The position numbers were made by a program, and so were the translations under genes. Below are positions 18,546 through 27,428 of a stretch of DNA of 64,000 nucleotides, piece after piece (within the stretch, counting starts at the first letter, position 1; every line of letters begins with the position of its first letter). Under the pieces are notes generated by a model. That model was not told where the DNA came from, did not search any database, and worked only from the letters and a program-made list of their open reading frames with translations. Origin of the DNA: JBGQOJ01 sp052119585 (GTDB lineage: Bacteria > Pseudomonadota > Alphaproteobacteria > Rhodobacterales > Rhodobacteraceae). The DNA lies in assembly GCF_052119585.1 (NCBI RefSeq), contig NZ_JBGQOJ010000005.1:127520-191519 (forward strand). The letters run 5' to 3'.

Positions 18546-20288
18546 ATGACCTTCAAAAAAGCCGAATGGCCCCGCACATTGCGCTCTCATGCCTGGTATG
18601 GCGGCACCAGCCGCGACAATATCTATCACCGCAGCTGGATGAAAAATCAGGGGCTTCCTGCCGATCTTTTCGATGGCCGTCCGGTGATCGGGATCTGCAA
18701 CACCTGGTCTGAACTGACGCCCTGCAACGCGCATCTGCGCGATCTGGCGGAACGGGTAAAGCACGGCATCTACGAGGCGGGCGGTCTGCCGCTGGAATTT
18801 CCGGTGTTCTCGCCGGGGGAAAGCTCGCTCCGGCCCACGGCGATGATGTATCGCAACCTGTGTGCGATGGACGTCGAAGAGGCCCTGCGCGCCAATCCGC
18901 TGGACGGTGTTGTGCTGATGGTGGGCTGTGACAAAACCACGCCCGCGCTGCTGATGGGGGCTGCCAGCGTCGATATCCCGGCCATTGTGGTGACCGGCGG
19001 GCCGATGCTGAACGGCAAATGGCGCGGCACAGATGTGGGGTCTGGCACGGCGCTGTGGCAGATGTCAGAGGCGGTGAAGTCGGGCGAAATGACGCAGGAC
19101 GAGTTCCTGGAGGCGGAACAGTCGATGTCCCGCTCTCCGGGGTCGTGCAACACCATGGGCACCGCCAGCACGATGGCCAGTATGGCAGAGGCGCTTGGCA
19201 TGGCGCTGTCGGGCAATGCCGCGATCCCTGCGGTCGACAGCCGCCGCCGCGTGATGGCGCATCTGACGGGGCGACGCATTGTCGATATGGTCAAGGACGA
19301 CCTGAAACCGTCCGACGTCATGACCCGCCCCGCCTTCGAGAACGCGATCCGCACCAATGGCGCGATCGGCGGCTCGACCAATGCGGTGATCCACCTTCTG
19401 GCGATTGCCGGACGGGTCGAGGTCGACCTGAGCCTTGATGATTGGGACACGCAGGGGCGCGACATTCCGACCATCGTGAACCTGATGCCATCGGGAAAAT
19501 ACCTGATGGAAGAATTCTTTTATGCGGGCGGTCTGCCGGTTGTGCTGAAATGCCTGCTGGACGCGGGAAAACTGCATGGCGACGCGCTGACCGTGTCGGG
19601 CAAGACCATGGCCGAGGAAATCGCAGGCGTGCGCAACTGGAACGAGGATGTGATCCTGCCGGTGGACAAGGCGCTGACCCAGCAGGGCGGTATCGCGGTG
19701 CTGCGCGGCAACCTTGCGCCCAAGGGCGCGGTGATCAAGCCATCGGCGGCCAGCCCGCATCTGATGCAACATCGCGGCCGCGCCGTGGTGTTCGAGGACA
19801 TCGACGACTACAAGGCGCGGATCAACGACGATGCGTTGGATATTGATGAAACCTGCATCATGGTGATGAAAAACTGTGGCCCGCGCGGGTATCCCGGTAT
19901 GGCCGAGGTCGGCAATATGGGCCTGCCGCCCAAGGTGCTGAAAAAGGGGATCAAGGATATGGTGCGCATTTCCGACGCGCGGATGTCGGGCACAGCCTAT
20001 GGCACGGTCGTGCTGCACACCTCGCCCGAGGCGGCTGTCGGCGGGCCGTTGGCGGTGGTGCGGTCCGGCGATATGATAGAGATCGACGTGGCGGGCCGCA
20101 GGCTGCATCTGGATATCCCGGATGACGAACTGGCCGCGCGACTGGCCGCCTGGGTGCCTGCGGGCGAAATGCCCAAAGGCGGCTATGACCTGCTGTTCCG
20201 CACCCATGTTCAGGGCGCGGACGAAGGGGCGGATTTCGACTTTCTCAGGGGATGTCGCGGAAAGGAGGTTGGCCGTGACTCGCATTGA
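18546..20288 (+). CDS. L-arabonate dehydratase (IlvD/EDD family)
   Basis: 580-residue iron-sulfur/Mg dehydratase converting L-arabonate to 2-keto-3-deoxyarabonate. The three cluster cysteines are at residues 60 (LTPCNAHL), 128 (VGCDKTT, with the carbamylated-Lys candidate K130) and 201 (GSCNTMGTAST), matching within one residue the spacing in the sugar-acid dehydratases of the family. The N-terminus (RTLRSHAWYGGTSRDN) is the arabonate/galactonate-type rather than the IlvD type. It sits inside the sugar operon, and its end overlaps the next gene by 14 bp. Confidence 0.9.
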   Translation: MTFKKAEWPRTLRSHAWYGGTSRDNIYHRSWMKNQGLPADLFDGRPVIGICNTWSELTPCNAHLRDLAERVKHGIYEAGGLPLEFPVFSPGESSLRPTAMMYRNLCAMDVEEALRANPLDGVVLMVGCDKTTPALLMGAASVDIPAIVVTGGPMLNGKWRGTDVGSGTALWQMSEAVKSGEMTQDEFLEAEQSMSRSPGSCNTMGTASTMASMAEALGMALSGNAAIPAVDSRRRVMAHLTGRRIVDMVKDDLKPSDVMTRPAFENAIRTNGAIGGSTNAVIHLLAIAGRVEVDLSLDDWDTQGRDIPTIVNLMPSGKYLMEEFFYAGGLPVVLKCLLDAGKLHGDALTVSGKTMAEEIAGVRNWNEDVILPVDKALTQQGGIAVLRGNLAPKGAVIKPSAASPHLMQHRGRAVVFEDIDDYKARINDDALDIDETCIMVMKNCGPRGYPGMAEVGNMGLPPKVLKKGIKDMVRISDARMSGTAYGTVVLHTSPEAAVGGPLAVVRSGDMIEIDVAGRRLHLDIPDDELAARLAAWVPAGEMPKGGYDLLFRTHVQGADEGADFDFLRGCRGKEVGRDSH

Positions 20289-21201
20289 TCTGGCGATTGT
20301 GGGCGTGGGCAAGATCGCCCGCGACCAGCATCTGCCCTCTATCGCGGGCAACCCGTCATTCCGGCTTGTGGCCGCCGTCAGCCGCAATGCGGGCGTCGAG
20401 AATGTCGCGAACTATGACACGCTTGCCGAGTTCCTGACCGCAGGCGCGGATGTTCCGGCGCTGTCGTTGTGCGTGCCGCCTGCGGTGCGATTCCAGATGG
20501 CGTGGGACGCGCTTCGGGCGGGGAAACATGTGCTGCTTGAAAAGCCGCCCGGCGCCACCCTGTCAGAGGTCGAAACCCTGTCGGCACTGGCCGCTGAACG
20601 GGGGCTGACGATCTATGCCACCTGGCATTCACGCCACGCCACGGGGGTGGAACCGGCGCGCGACTGGATCGCCAGCCGTCAGATCAAGCAGCTGCGGATC
20701 GTCTGGAAAGAGGACGTGCGCCGCTGGCATCCGGGGCAGGCCTGGATCTGGACGGCGGGCAACGTCGGCGTGTTCGACCCCGGTATCAACGCGCTGTCGA
20801 TCCTGACGCGGATCATGCCGCATGGCATCCACATCGCGTCCGCCGATCTGGAATTCCCTGAAAACTGCGAAACGCCGATTGCCGCGCGGTTGCAGTTCGC
20901 CGACCCGATGGGGGGCGATATATCCGCCGAGTTCGACTGGCGCCACGAGGGCCGCCAGACATGGGACATCACGGTTGTCACCGATGACGGCACGCTGGTG
21001 CTGTCGGACGGCGGGGCAAAGATGGCTGTGGACGGCGCAACGGTTGTTCAGGGCGAAAACCGCGAGTATGATGCGATTTATGCCCGTTTTGCCGATCTTT
21101 TGGCCACAGGAAAAAGCGATGTCGATATCGCCCCGCTGCGCCATGTTGCCGATGCCTTTATGATCGGGCGCAGGCATATCACCAAGCCTTTTTACGAATA
21201 G
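20275..21201 (+). CDS. L-arabinose / D-galactose 1-dehydrogenase (Gfo/Idh/MocA)
   Basis: 308-residue NAD(P)-dependent dehydrogenase. The Rossmann motif IVGVGKIARDQHLPSI opens the protein and EKPPGATLSE carries the conserved Lys of the family. The GTG start at 20275 has a perfect AAGGAGG six bases upstream, inside the end of the dehydratase gene; the frame open before it belongs to the upstream overlap. The length and sequence resemble the Azospirillum L-arabinose 1-dehydrogenase. It oxidises the free sugar to a lactone, the first step of the pathway here. Confidence 0.87.
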   Translation: MTRIDLAIVGVGKIARDQHLPSIAGNPSFRLVAAVSRNAGVENVANYDTLAEFLTAGADVPALSLCVPPAVRFQMAWDALRAGKHVLLEKPPGATLSEVETLSALAAERGLTIYATWHSRHATGVEPARDWIASRQIKQLRIVWKEDVRRWHPGQAWIWTAGNVGVFDPGINALSILTRIMPHGIHIASADLEFPENCETPIAARLQFADPMGGDISAEFDWRHEGRQTWDITVVTDDGTLVLSDGGAKMAVDGATVVQGENREYDAIYARFADLLATGKSDVDIAPLRHVADAFMIGRRHITKPFYE

Positions 21202-21214
21202 AACTGGACGTCCA

Positions 21215-22729
21215 ATGACTGTTGCTGAAGGCCTGAACGGCCGCCACCTGATCGCGGGAACCTGCGTGTCGGGCGATGAAACCTTTCTTTCCCAACCCGT
21301 GACGGGCAAGGGGCAGCGTTTTGCCCAAGGCACGGCGGCGCATGTCGATGCGGCGGCACGCAGCGCCGAGGATGCGTTCTGGTCCTATTCCGCCACCAGC
21401 CGCGCCGACCGCGCCGCCTTTCTGAACCGCATCGCCGACGAGATAGAGGCGCGGGGCGATGCGATCACCGAGATCGGTTGCGCCGAAACCGGATTGCCCG
21501 CCGCCCGTCTGCAAGGCGAGCGGGGCCGCACTACGGGCCAGTTGCGGCTGTTCGCGACCCATATCCTTGACGACGCTTTTCTGGACCTGCGCCATGACGC
21601 GGCGATGCCTGATCGCGCGCCCGCCCCGCGCCCCGACATGCGGATGATCCAGCGCCCCCTTGGGCCGGTGGGTGTGTTCGGCGCGTCGAACTTTCCGCTG
21701 GCGTTTTCCACGGCGGGGGGCGACACGGCATCGGCGCTGGCGGCAGGCTGTCCGGTGGTGGTCAAAGGCCATCCCGCGCACCCCGGCACAGCACAGATCG
21801 TGGCCGAGGCGATCGAGGCCGCGCGCGTGGCCTGCGGGCTGCATCCGGGGGTGTTTTCCCTGATCCAGTCGAATTCCCGCGCTGCGGGAGAGGCCCTGGT
21901 GCAGCACCCGTTGATCCAGGCGATCGGGTTCACAGGGTCGTTGGCGGGGGGGCGCGCGCTGTTCGATCTGGCGTGCCAACGCCCTGTTCCCATTCCATTT
22001 TTCGGTGAACTGGGTAGTGTAAATCCGGTGTTCCTGCTGCCTGCCGCACTGGCGGCACGGGGGCCAGAGATCGGCGCGGGCTGGGCCGGATCGCTGACCA
22101 TGGGGGCAGGGCAGTTCTGCACCAACCCCGGCATTGTGATCGCGGTTGAAGGGCCAGACGCAGACGCGTTCGAGGCGGCGACGCTGACCGCACTAGGGGC
22201 CGCGCCTGCGCAAACCATGCTGACCGACGGTATCGCCGATGCCTATCGCCATGGCCGCGACCATCTGGCGGCGCTGGCCGATGTGCGCCTTGGGTCGGGC
22301 TGTTCGGGGCGGCAGAACGCGCCCGATCTTCTGACCACGACGGGCACGGCGTTTCTTGCCAATCCCGATCTGGCAGAGGAGGTCTTTGGCCCGCTGGGGC
22401 TGATCGTGCGGGTCGCGGATATCGACGAGATGCGCCGCGTGGCGATGGGCCTGCGCGGGCAACTGACCTGCACCATGCAGATGGATGCGGGCGACAGCGA
22501 CATCGCGCAGGCGCTTTTGCCGGTGCTGGAACGCAAAGCCGGGCGGGTGCTGGTCAACGGGTTCCCGACCGGCGTCGAGGTGTGCGACGCGATGGTGCAT
22601 GGTGGGCCTTATCCGGCCTCGACCAACTTCGGTGCGACCAGCGTCGGCACGCTGGCGATCCGGCGCTTTATGCGGCCGGTGTGCTACCAGAACATGCCAG
22701 AGGCATTTCTGGCCGGCGCGATCGCCTGA
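21215..22729 (+). CDS. 2,5-dioxovalerate (alpha-ketoglutaric semialdehyde) dehydrogenase
   Basis: 504-residue NADP-type aldehyde dehydrogenase. The catalytic Cys is in GAGQFCTNPG and the general-base Glu in FFGELGSVNP. The N-A-FP-L cofactor block reads GASNFPLAFSTAGGD, as in the KGSADH subgroup. It makes 2-oxoglutarate, the last step of the non-phosphorylative pentose route, and is the last gene of the operon. It is convergent with cfa. Confidence 0.9.
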   Translation: MTVAEGLNGRHLIAGTCVSGDETFLSQPVTGKGQRFAQGTAAHVDAAARSAEDAFWSYSATSRADRAAFLNRIADEIEARGDAITEIGCAETGLPAARLQGERGRTTGQLRLFATHILDDAFLDLRHDAAMPDRAPAPRPDMRMIQRPLGPVGVFGASNFPLAFSTAGGDTASALAAGCPVVVKGHPAHPGTAQIVAEAIEAARVACGLHPGVFSLIQSNSRAAGEALVQHPLIQAIGFTGSLAGGRALFDLACQRPVPIPFFGELGSVNPVFLLPAALAARGPEIGAGWAGSLTMGAGQFCTNPGIVIAVEGPDADAFEAATLTALGAAPAQTMLTDGIADAYRHGRDHLAALADVRLGSGCSGRQNAPDLLTTTGTAFLANPDLAEEVFGPLGLIVRVADIDEMRRVAMGLRGQLTCTMQMDAGDSDIAQALLPVLERKAGRVLVNGFPTGVEVCDAMVHGGPYPASTNFGATSVGTLAIRRFMRPVCYQNMPEAFLAGAIA

Positions 22730-22741
22730 CCTTAGGGGCCG

Positions 22742-23974
22742 CTATTCCGCTGCGTTGCGGTGGGCGGCCCCGATGTCCGGCTGATACAGGTAGTCGCGCG
22801 TCAAAGGCACGGCGTCGATCCTGCGCGAGATCTGGAACTGGAATACCGCCTGTCGCCCGTGCCGGAACGTCTGTTCGCAGGCCGCGATATAGAAACGCCA
22901 CATGCGGATGAAACGGTCGTCATAAATCTGGCGGACCTTGTCGGCGTTCGCGTTGAACCGGTCATACCAGTGGCGCAGCGTATAGGCGTAATGCAGGCGT
23001 AAGCATTCGATGTCGTCCAGCCACAGCCCCTCTGCCTCGATTGCGGCGGTGACCTCTGACATGCTGGGAATATAACCGCCGGGGAAAATGTATTTCGCCA
23101 TCCAGGGGTTTGTCGCCTCGGGGGGGGCAGAGCGCCCGATGGTATGGATCAGCGCCACACCGTCTGGTGTCAGGCGGTCGCGGATGGTTGCGAAATAGGG
23201 CTGGAAATGGGGCAGGCCAACGTGTTCGAACATGCCGACCGACACGATCCGGTCAAAGGTTTCGGTCACATCGCGGTAGTCGGTCAGGCGGAAGTCCACC
23301 CTGTCCGACAGCCCCTCGCGCAGGGCGCGCTGTGTTGCGATCTTGTGCTGCTCTTGCGACAGGGTGACCCCGACCACCTGTGCGCCATGATCCCGCGCCA
23401 GCGTCAGGGCAAGACCGCCCCAGCCACAGCCGATGTCCAGCACCCGCATCCCCGGTTCAATCAGCAGCTTTCCGGCGATATGTGCCTTTTTCCGGCTTTG
23501 GGCGCGTTCCAGCGTGTCATCGGGGGTGTGGAAATATCCGCAGGAATACTGGCGGTCGTGGTCCAGAAACAGGTCGAACAGGGCGCTGGACAGATCGTAA
23601 TGATGCGCCACATTGCGCCGCGACGACGGTGCGATATTGTTCTGGCGCAAACGCCGCAGGGTTGTGCGCGTCCGCCCCAGCCAGCGCATCCACCAGACGG
23701 GGCGGTGCGTGTTGTAATTCGTGACGATGATGGCCATCAGCCCCTGAAGGTCGTCGCCGTCGATGGTCAGCGTGCCGTTCATATAGGACTCGCCGAAGGC
23801 AAGTTCGGGATTGCGGGCCAGATGCGCGACGGTCGCGCGGTCGTGCAGCCGCACGGTGACCGGATCGCCCGTGCCGTCGCCGTATCGGCGCTGCGATCCA
23901 TCGGGCAGGTGCAGCGTGACGGAACCCTGCCGCAGCAAGGCCCCAAGCATATGGTCCAGTGCAGTCGTCCACAT
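22742..23974 (-). CDS. cfa: Cyclopropane-fatty-acyl-phospholipid synthase
   Basis: 410-residue SAM-dependent enzyme adding a methylene bridge to unsaturated phospholipid acyl chains at the inner membrane. The SAM-binding motif VLDIGCGWGGLA and the signature YSCGYF and HTIG blocks are seen. A GGGAGA ribosome-binding site precedes the ATG at 23972-23974. A TTGAC-N4-ATCAA operator 108 bp upstream suggests induction with the low-oxygen regulon; CFA synthesis is a known stationary/stress membrane adaptation. Confidence 0.93.
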   Translation of the reverse strand: MWTTALDHMLGALLRQGSVTLHLPDGSQRRYGDGTGDPVTVRLHDRATVAHLARNPELAFGESYMNGTLTIDGDDLQGLMAIIVTNYNTHRPVWWMRWLGRTRTTLRRLRQNNIAPSSRRNVAHHYDLSSALFDLFLDHDRQYSCGYFHTPDDTLERAQSRKKAHIAGKLLIEPGMRVLDIGCGWGGLALTLARDHGAQVVGVTLSQEQHKIATQRALREGLSDRVDFRLTDYRDVTETFDRIVSVGMFEHVGLPHFQPYFATIRDRLTPDGVALIHTIGRSAPPEATNPWMAKYIFPGGYIPSMSEVTAAIEAEGLWLDDIECLRLHYAYTLRHWYDRFNANADKVRQIYDDRFIRMWRFYIAACEQTFRHGRQAVFQFQISRRIDAVPLTRDYLYQPDIGAAHRNAAE

Positions 23975-24081
23975 GGCGTGTCTCCCTTTTGTCGGCCCGT
24001 TTCAGGGCGGGTCGTTCGCGGCAATAGTGTTATCCGTGCCAAAATCCCTTCAGTATCATTGCGCTTTTTCCAATCCGTGCC

Positions 24082-24095
24082 TTGACCGCAATCAA
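24082..24095. promoter_or_regulatory. Crp/FNR-type operator, cfa / cytochrome c gap
   Basis: TTGACCGCAATCAA, two five-base half sites around N4. It is centred about 114 bp upstream of the cfa start. Confidence 0.7.
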
Positions 24096-24148
24096 GCGGC
24101 ACACCTGTTGTGATTGACAGGTTTCGGGCGGGGCCATTCCCTGCGCTC

Positions 24149-24162
24149 TTGTCAATGGTCAA
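24149..24162. promoter_or_regulatory. Crp/FNR-type operator before cytochrome c
   Basis: TTGTCAATGGTCAA, one mismatch from the TTGAC-N4-GTCAA palindrome. It is centred 90 bp upstream of the cytochrome start at 24245. Confidence 0.6.
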
Positions 24163-24244
24163 TGAAGATCGCCGGATTTGGTGAAGGATGGCAACATGCC
24201 CCGACGTGCCGCGGGCCCCTCATGCCAACGGAAAGGATGACACC

Positions 24245-24667
24245 ATGTTAAGGATTATAACCCTATCGTTTCTCGTCTCTGCGGGGGCCGCCAGTGCCCA
24301 GTCGGCCACAGATTCGGCCACGGATATGTCGGAATTCTCGCGTGGCCAGCAAGAGTATATGTCCGGCTGCGCCGCCTGCCACGGCGAGAATGCCGATGGC
24401 AACGGCCCGATTGCCACGATGTTCAAGACGCCCGTGCCCGACCTGACCGGCATCGCCGAGCGCAACGACGGAAAATTCCCGCTGCTGGATGTGATGCACA
24501 TCATCGACGGCCGGATGGAGGTGCGCGGCCATGGCAATCCGATGCCGATTTTCGGTCGCCGCTTCGAGACCGAGACAGAGGACACCGCCGGCGTCTATGG
24601 CAGCGAACCGATGGTGCGCGGTCGGGTTCTGGAACTGGTGCTTTATCTGCAATCCATCCAGAAATAG
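24245..24667 (+). CDS. Small c-type cytochrome
   Basis: 140 residues: a signal peptide ending near ...GAASA, then one CXXCH heme site (SGCAACHGENADGNGP), then a 90-residue tail with candidate Met ligands in GNPMPIFG. The start is the ATG at 24245, after GGAAAGGA. It is a periplasmic electron carrier and clearly similar in layout to the cytochrome at 40028 (CAACHG, G-D-G/N-G spacing, AWGQ/PIFGRR region and R-G-R-x-L-x-L-x-xYxxxLQ end). It is convergent with the regulator at 24669, with a one-base gap. Confidence 0.9.
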   Translation: MLRIITLSFLVSAGAASAQSATDSATDMSEFSRGQQEYMSGCAACHGENADGNGPIATMFKTPVPDLTGIAERNDGKFPLLDVMHIIDGRMEVRGHGNPMPIFGRRFETETEDTAGVYGSEPMVRGRVLELVLYLQSIQK

Positions 24668-24668
24668 G

Positions 24669-25436
24669 CTATCCGGGAACCGGAGAGTCCTCTGAAATCA
24701 GGTCGTGACCTGCGGCATCAATGAGGGCGGCCAGGTCCATGACCTCCAGATGCGAGGGGTCATGGATTTTGATCACCCCGATTGCGTCCAGCTCGTGCAG
24801 GGCGCGGCTAAGGGATTCCGGCCGCGTTCCCAGATAATGGGCAAGGTCGATGCGCCGGATCGGAATATGGATCGCGATCGGATGATCCTCCAGCCCTGCG
24901 CTGCCGATAAGCCGCGACCGTCGCCGGATCAGGATCAACAGAAACGACGCGACACGCTCTATCACCTTGCGCGCGCCCAGCAGCAGGATCCATTCCCGCG
25001 CGGCATCCAGTTCGTCCAGCACATTGACCAGAAACATCCGTTCAATTTCAGGCGTTTCTTTCAGGATTTTCTCGAACGGCACCCGGTCCAGACAAAAGAT
25101 CTGCGTTTCGGTCAGGGCTTCGACCTGATAGCTGGACGCGCCATCGAACAGGTGACCGTACATGTCTGTCGGCACCAAAAGCCCGATGATGTGTTTCCGC
25201 CCGTCCTGCAAAAGTTTTGTCATGCACATCATGCCGTCAAGCACGTAGCCAACATGATCGGTTTCTTCGCCATCCTCGATCATTATTTTTCCGGCGGCTA
25301 TGGTTTTGACACGCGAAATCTTGCCGATCTTGTCGCGTGTCGCGGGGGACATCATTGCAAACAGGTCGGCAAGGTGGGTTCCCTTTGCCCCGCGCAACCC
25401 TTGCGGCAGAACAGGCCCCTGATCTGCACCACTCAT
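24669..25436 (-). CDS. Crp/Fnr family regulator, DNR/FixK-like
   Basis: 255 residues: a cyclic-nucleotide-binding-like beta-barrel domain (residues about 25-140), a long dimer helix (residues 140-165) and a C-terminal HTH with recognition helix LGTRPESLSRALHEL. The E-S-x-S-R reading head matches regulators that bind TTGAY half sites. There is no N-terminal cysteine cluster, so it is unlikely to be an oxygen sensor of the FNR type and is closer to FixK or DNR/NnrR. It is one of two candidate owners of the operators between 24 and 48.5 kb. Confidence 0.88.
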   Translation of the reverse strand: MSGADQGPVLPQGLRGAKGTHLADLFAMMSPATRDKIGKISRVKTIAAGKIMIEDGEETDHVGYVLDGMMCMTKLLQDGRKHIIGLLVPTDMYGHLFDGASSYQVEALTETQIFCLDRVPFEKILKETPEIERMFLVNVLDELDAAREWILLLGARKVIERVASFLLILIRRRSRLIGSAGLEDHPIAIHIPIRRIDLAHYLGTRPESLSRALHELDAIGVIKIHDPSHLEVMDLAALIDAAGHDLISEDSPVPG

Positions 25437-25592
25437 TTTTCAGTGCCGTAACGAATTGAAATTATTTGGGAAAAACGAAAACTGATTGAAGCAAGATACA
25501 CTGATCAACCCTCCTTTTTATCAATACCGCATGGTCTTTTCTTTTGGCCGACCGGTCAACCGCCAATTAAATATGGTATGACATAGCTCATC

Positions 25593-25606
25593 TTGATTCA
25601 GATCAA
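25593..25606. promoter_or_regulatory. Consensus FNR box between the two regulator genes
   Basis: TTGATTCAGATCAA, a perfect FNR palindrome. It lies in a 344-bp gap (25437-25780) in which I see no gene and could control both divergent Crp/Fnr genes. The stretch around it is AT-rich. Confidence 0.85.
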
Positions 25607-25780
25607 TACCGGGCTTTAAAAATCCTTCCATAAAGTTATCATATTGAGATGTAATGAGTCGTTGTCGATTCTTCCGGTGGATGTATTTCATCACCGGGTG
25701 CCACGACGCCGAGATGTTGATTTCCCCCCTTTGATCAGGCGCGCTGTTCCGGTGTGCCAACCTGTAAAGTGAGGCTTGAG

Positions 25781-26692
25781 ATGTATCGACTTCCAGCAAC
25801 CCAATCCAAAAGAGAATGTGCGAATTGCATGATGCGCAGCGAGGGCATTTGCGGAATGATCAGCCCTGAAACGCGTGACAAGCTTGTATCGACGGGGCGC
25901 ATTCAGGATTTCCCCGCGAACGGGCGTATTTGCGACGAGGACAACGGGCCTGCGTTCGTCGGGGTGGTGATTTCGGGATATCTGCGGTTTCAACGCCATG
26001 GCATGGACGGGCGGCGGCAGATTTTAAGTCTGGAGATGGCAGGCGACATTATCGGCGATTCGTCCAGCCATAGAGCCGGCTATGCGATCGAGGCGGCGAC
26101 GGATGTTCGCGTGTGCAGGTTCGACAAGGCCGTGTTCGACCGCCTGATGGTGGAAGAACCTGATCTGGTCCGCGCGGTTTACAAGCTGCGGATGGCCAAG
26201 CTGGAACGACTGCGCTGGTTGACGTGGTCCTTGGGGGCGCTCAGCGCTCAGGAACGGCTGTGTTCGTTTTTCGCGATGGCGACCAATTTCATGGCTTTCG
26301 AGCCGGACGGCAGGACGGGCGGCATCTTGCATGTGGACCTGCCGCGGTCCGATATTGCGGATTTGTTGGGCGTCTCGATGGAAACGATCAGCCGGATCGC
26401 CAAAAGGTTGCATGAAATCGGCGCGCTGCGAACCATCACGCCCTATAAATTCGAAATTCCGGATCTGCCGGCGCTGGTCGAGATGGGCCAGTTGGAAGGG
26501 ACGTTCGATCAGATACAGTTTCCGCATAATCTGGCCGCGTCCTGGGGCAGGCTGAACCTGCAACCGGGCGCGGTGTCAAAGCGGATGAAGGCAGTGCCTG
26601 CCAAGGCCGGACCGCTGTTGAGGGCCGTTGCGAACACGCCATCCCCGCCGGGAACGGCCGCAACTTTTGCGCCTGTTGATTGGTATCAATGA
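25781..26692 (+). CDS. FNR-type oxygen-responsive regulator
   Basis: 303 residues. The N-terminus carries Cys13-X2-Cys16-X7-Cys24, and a fourth Cys lies at 112 (VRVCRFD), the ligand set of the 4Fe-4S FNR/FnrL/FnrN proteins. The recognition helix GVSMETISRIAKRL has E201, S204 and R205, the residues that read TTGAT. The start is the ATG at 25781; a GTG at 25754 in frame is less likely. The protein is about 55 residues longer than FNR, with a Pro/Ala-rich tail after the HTH. It likely activates the surrounding low-oxygen genes. Confidence 0.9.
   Translation: MYRLPATQSKRECANCMMRSEGICGMISPETRDKLVSTGRIQDFPANGRICDEDNGPAFVGVVISGYLRFQRHGMDGRRQILSLEMAGDIIGDSSSHRAGYAIEAATDVRVCRFDKAVFDRLMVEEPDLVRAVYKLRMAKLERLRWLTWSLGALSAQERLCSFFAMATNFMAFEPDGRTGGILHVDLPRSDIADLLGVSMETISRIAKRLHEIGALRTITPYKFEIPDLPALVEMGQLEGTFDQIQFPHNLAASWGRLNLQPGAVSKRMKAVPAKAGPLLRAVANTPSPPGTAATFAPVDWYQ
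26676..26689. promoter_or_regulatory. Consensus FNR box before hsp20, inside the regulator's last codons
   Basis: TTGATTGGTATCAA, a perfect palindrome formed by the last codons of the regulator gene, 147 bp before the hsp20 start. Confidence 0.8.
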
Positions 26693-26835
26693 TTGCGGGA
26701 CCGGATGGGGATACCCTGTCCTGACTTGCCAGACACAGCCCCTTTTACGGCTCAGTTGCCCCCTGTTACCGGGGGCAATCCTGCGGGCTGTTGCCTGACA
26801 AGCCATAGTCAACGCATCATCGACGGAGACCCCCC

Positions 26836-27369
26836 ATGAGCAAGAAAAGCACACAAGTTGAAGTGAAACGCGAAACGCGGCCTGCGGGAAATGGACAGCG
26901 GCAGAACCCGTTTGTCTCGCTGAGGCACGAGATTGACCGCCTCTTCGAGGACTTCGACTGGCCCGGCATTCATCTGCCGTTTCGGGCAAGTGGCAGCGCA
27001 ATAGAGCCGGTGCGCCAATGGTCCGATGTCTGGGCGATGGCACCGGCGATGGATCTGGTCGAGCGGAACGGCGAATACGAAATTCAGGCAGAACTGCCCG
27101 GACTGGGTCTTGACGACATCGACGTCAAGGTCAGCGAAGGCATGCTGACCATCAAGGGCGAAAAATCCGAGGAACACGTCGAGGACGATCAGGATTATCA
27201 CATGCGCGAACGCAGCTATGGCCAGTTCCAGCGCAGTTTCCGCCTGCCCGATGGCGTTGACACCGACAAGGTCGAGGCCCGGTTCGACAAGGGCGTGTTG
27301 TTTGTCAAAATGCCGAAAACCGCTCAGGCTAAAAGCAAGGAACGCAAGATCGAGGTGAAGCCTGCCTGA
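26836..27369 (+). CDS. Hsp20/alpha-crystallin small heat-shock protein
   Basis: 177-residue ATP-independent holdase. An N-terminal arm (LRHEIDRLFEDFDWP) precedes an alpha-crystallin domain at about residues 70-170 (PAMDLVERNGEYEIQAELPG, FQRSFRLPDGVD), with the conserved GVL near the end (DKGVLFVKMP). It sits between an FNR box and a terminator, so it appears to be a single-gene unit of the anaerobic regulon. Confidence 0.95.
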   Translation: MSKKSTQVEVKRETRPAGNGQRQNPFVSLRHEIDRLFEDFDWPGIHLPFRASGSAIEPVRQWSDVWAMAPAMDLVERNGEYEIQAELPGLGLDDIDVKVSEGMLTIKGEKSEEHVEDDQDYHMRERSYGQFQRSFRLPDGVDTDKVEARFDKGVLFVKMPKTAQAKSKERKIEVKPA

Positions 27370-27389
27370 CCGGAACAGGACCGACCCCG

Positions 27390-27428
27390 AAAGCCGGTGC
27401 AGCCTAGCTTGGCGCACCGGCTTTTTTC
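27390..27428. terminator. Bidirectional terminator, hsp20 / kinase
   Basis: AAAGCCGGTGC and GCACCGGCTTT form an 11-base perfect stem followed by a T run on the + strand. It overlaps the 3' end of the convergent kinase gene. Confidence 0.85.

Noticed and set aside
25497..25516. Second FNR-like site in the regulator gap (TTGAAGCAAGATACACTGATCAA region)
   Set aside because: The spacing between TTGA and ATCAA is far too long for a Crp/FNR dimer.
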